Source: an uncultured Collinsella sp. (GTDB taxonomy: Bacteria; Actinomycetota; Coriobacteriia; Coriobacteriales; Coriobacteriaceae). Taken from it: a DNA stretch of 7,098 bases. Below, one piece after another: positions 6,035-7,098 of the stretch. The stretch is taken from NCBI GenBank assembly GCA_900550415.1, contig URSO01000082.1, positions 1-7,098 on the forward strand. The letters run 5' to 3'. The translations under genes and the position numbers were made by a program. Under the pieces are notes generated by a model that made no database searches, was not told where the DNA came from, and was given only the letters and a program-made list of their open reading frames with translations. Position 1 is the first letter of the stretch, and each line of letters starts with the position of its first letter.

Positions 6035-7054
6035 TTAGATGTTGATGTGCGACTCCTTGATGGGGAACGGCTTGGCAAAGTGGCAGGAGCAGAAGTGGCC
6101 GTTAGCGACCTGCTTGAACTCCGGAGCCTCCTTGCTGCAGATCTCCTGAGCAATGGGGCAACGCGTGTGGAAACGGCAGCCCGAAGGAGGATCGATGGGC
6201 GACGGAGGATCGCCGGCAAGGATAATGCGCTTGCGAGTCTTCTGAATGTCCGGATCCGGCACGGGAACAGCGGACAGCAGAGACTGCGTATACGGATGAT
6301 GGGGCTCGGTGTAGAGCGTCTTCCAGTCAGAAAGCTCGACCATCTTACCCAGGTACATAACTGCAACGCGATCGGAGATGTGCTGCACAACGGACAGGTC
6401 GTGAGCGATGAACAGATACGCGGTGCCAAATTTGTCCTGGAGCTCTTTCAGCAGGTTCAAAACCTGAGCCTGAATGGAGACGTCCAGAGCGGAAACGGGC
6501 TCATCGCAGATGATCAGCTTGGGACGAAGAATGAACGCGCGGGCGATACCGACGCGCTGACGCTGGCCGCCGGAGAACTCGTGCGGATAGCGGTTGATGT
6601 GCTCCGGGTTGAGGCCTACGACGTCGAGCAGCTCGCGAACGCGCTCGATGCGCTCTTCCTTGGTGCCCACGCCGTGGATGGTCATGGGCTCGGAGACGAT
6701 TTCGCCGATAGTCATACGCGGGTTGAGCGACGCGTAAGGGTCCTGGAAGATGAACTGCATCTCGCGGCGCATGTCCTTGAGTTCATGCTTGTTCATCGCG
6801 GAGACGTCGCGGCCCTCGAAGAAGACCTTGCCCGCGGCGGGGGCGCTCAGGCGCATGATGGTTCGACCGGTGGTGGACTTGCCGCAGCCGGACTCGCCTA
6901 CCAAACCAAAAGTTTCGCCGGGATAGATCTCAAACGAAACATCGTTAACGGCGGAAACAACGCGCTTGGAGAAACGGCCGCCGAAGGCGCCGGAGCCAGC
7001 GGGGAATTCCTTGCTTAGATGCTCGACTTTGAGCAGGGGTTGCCTCTCGGTCAT
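6035..7054 (-). CDS. oppF: Oligopeptide/dipeptide ABC transporter ATP-binding protein, OppF/DppF type
   Basis: A 339-residue ATPase of the peptide-import ABC family, which pairs with an OppD-type ATPase on the inner face of the membrane to drive uptake through OppB/OppC-type permeases. Motifs in order: Walker A GESGCGKST (53-61), Q-loop Gln104 in FQDPYASLNPRMTIG, signature FSGGQRQR (160-167), Walker B LIICDEP (180-186), D-loop SALD (188-191) and H-loop His218. The C-terminal peptide-transporter extension follows from ~245 (EPHHPYTQSLLSAVPVPDP), with Cys293, Cys299, Cys306 and Cys322/324, the cysteine pattern linked to an Fe-S cluster in some family members. Length is normal for OppF. ATG at 7054 has GGAGG 10 nt upstream. 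It directly follows the stop codon of the preceding gene (TAAATG), so the two are translationally linked. Family assignment is firm; peptide rather than another substrate such as nickel is inferred. Confidence 0.94.
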   Translation of the reverse strand: MTERQPLLKVEHLSKEFPAGSGAFGGRFSKRVVSAVNDVSFEIYPGETFGLVGESGCGKSTTGRTIMRLSAPAAGKVFFEGRDVSAMNKHELKDMRREMQFIFQDPYASLNPRMTIGEIVSEPMTIHGVGTKEERIERVRELLDVVGLNPEHINRYPHEFSGGQRQRVGIARAFILRPKLIICDEPVSALDVSIQAQVLNLLKELQDKFGTAYLFIAHDLSVVQHISDRVAVMYLGKMVELSDWKTLYTEPHHPYTQSLLSAVPVPDPDIQKTRKRIILAGDPPSPIDPPSGCRFHTRCPIAQEICSKEAPEFKQVANGHFCSCHFAKPFPIKESHINI

Positions 7055-7098
7055 TTATGCCCTACCTCCAATCACGGAAGGGTCGAGAACGTCGGGGG
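7055..7098 (-). CDS. C-terminal end of upstream gene, probably OppD-type ATPase (partial)
   Basis: The minus-strand frame reads PDVLDPSVIGGRA and then TAA, which touches the oppF ATG with no gap. Thirteen residues cannot be assigned by homology. The role is inferred from the usual oppD-oppF order and from the tight junction, in which the oppF Shine-Dalgarno GGAGG lies inside this coding end. The other two minus frames hit a stop codon before reaching the junction and do not abut the ATG. Confidence 0.6.
   Translation of the reverse strand, partial: PDVLDPSVIGGRA

Noticed and set aside
6005..7018. 337-codon open frame on the plus strand
   Set aside because: It is antisense to the oppF-type gene, which carries every ABC ATPase motif. 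The product is a mirror of that codon bias with no domain.
1..7098. CRISPR array, insertion sequence, toxin-antitoxin or phage-defence genes
   Set aside because: No regularly spaced repeats, transposase, or defence-type proteins were found on either strand.

Overview
The window looks like a high-GC Gram-positive gut actinobacterium of the Coriobacteriia, most like Collinsella. This is an inference from protein style, GC-rich codon use, CCA-encoding tRNA genes and actinobacterial-type GH13 and Opp proteins; it has not been tested by any search. Every supported gene lies on the minus strand, so the biological reading order runs from high to low coordinates.

Reading order: (1) 7098-6035, the end of an oligopeptide-transport operon. 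The last 13 codons of a probable oppD-type gene abut a complete oppF-type ATPase, closed by a strong terminator at 5966-6000. (2) 5965-5646, a tRNA-Leu(GAG) unit with its own promoter and a UUCG-loop terminator. (3) 5619-2446, a two-gene partner-switching module: a PAS-GAF-PP2C (SpoIIE/RsbU/RsbP class) serine phosphatase, then a protein that fuses a STAS anti-sigma antagonist to an RsbW/SpoIIAB-type kinase in one chain. (4) 2400-2230, a tRNA-Gly(GCC) unit with promoter and terminator. (5) 2229-1930, an intergenic stretch with a roughly 100-nt folded element. (6) 1929-196, a cytoplasmic GH13 alpha-glucosidase. (7) 113-1, the promoter and 5' part of a second tRNA-Gly(GCC), cut by the window edge.

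How the parts work together: OppF powers peptide import and the GH13 enzyme releases glucose from imported alpha-glucosides. The phosphatase and the STAS-kinase fusion form a signalling pair in which the phosphatase should dephosphorylate the STAS serine that the kinase half phosphorylates. No sigma factor or other output is visible in the window.

The points most worth following up are the single-chain STAS-kinase fusion, a palindromic T6-G-A6 type element placed at the same distance upstream of the -35 box of all three tRNA promoters, and the 26-nt gap between the tRNA-Leu terminator and the phosphatase start codon, which leaves no obvious room for a separate promoter.
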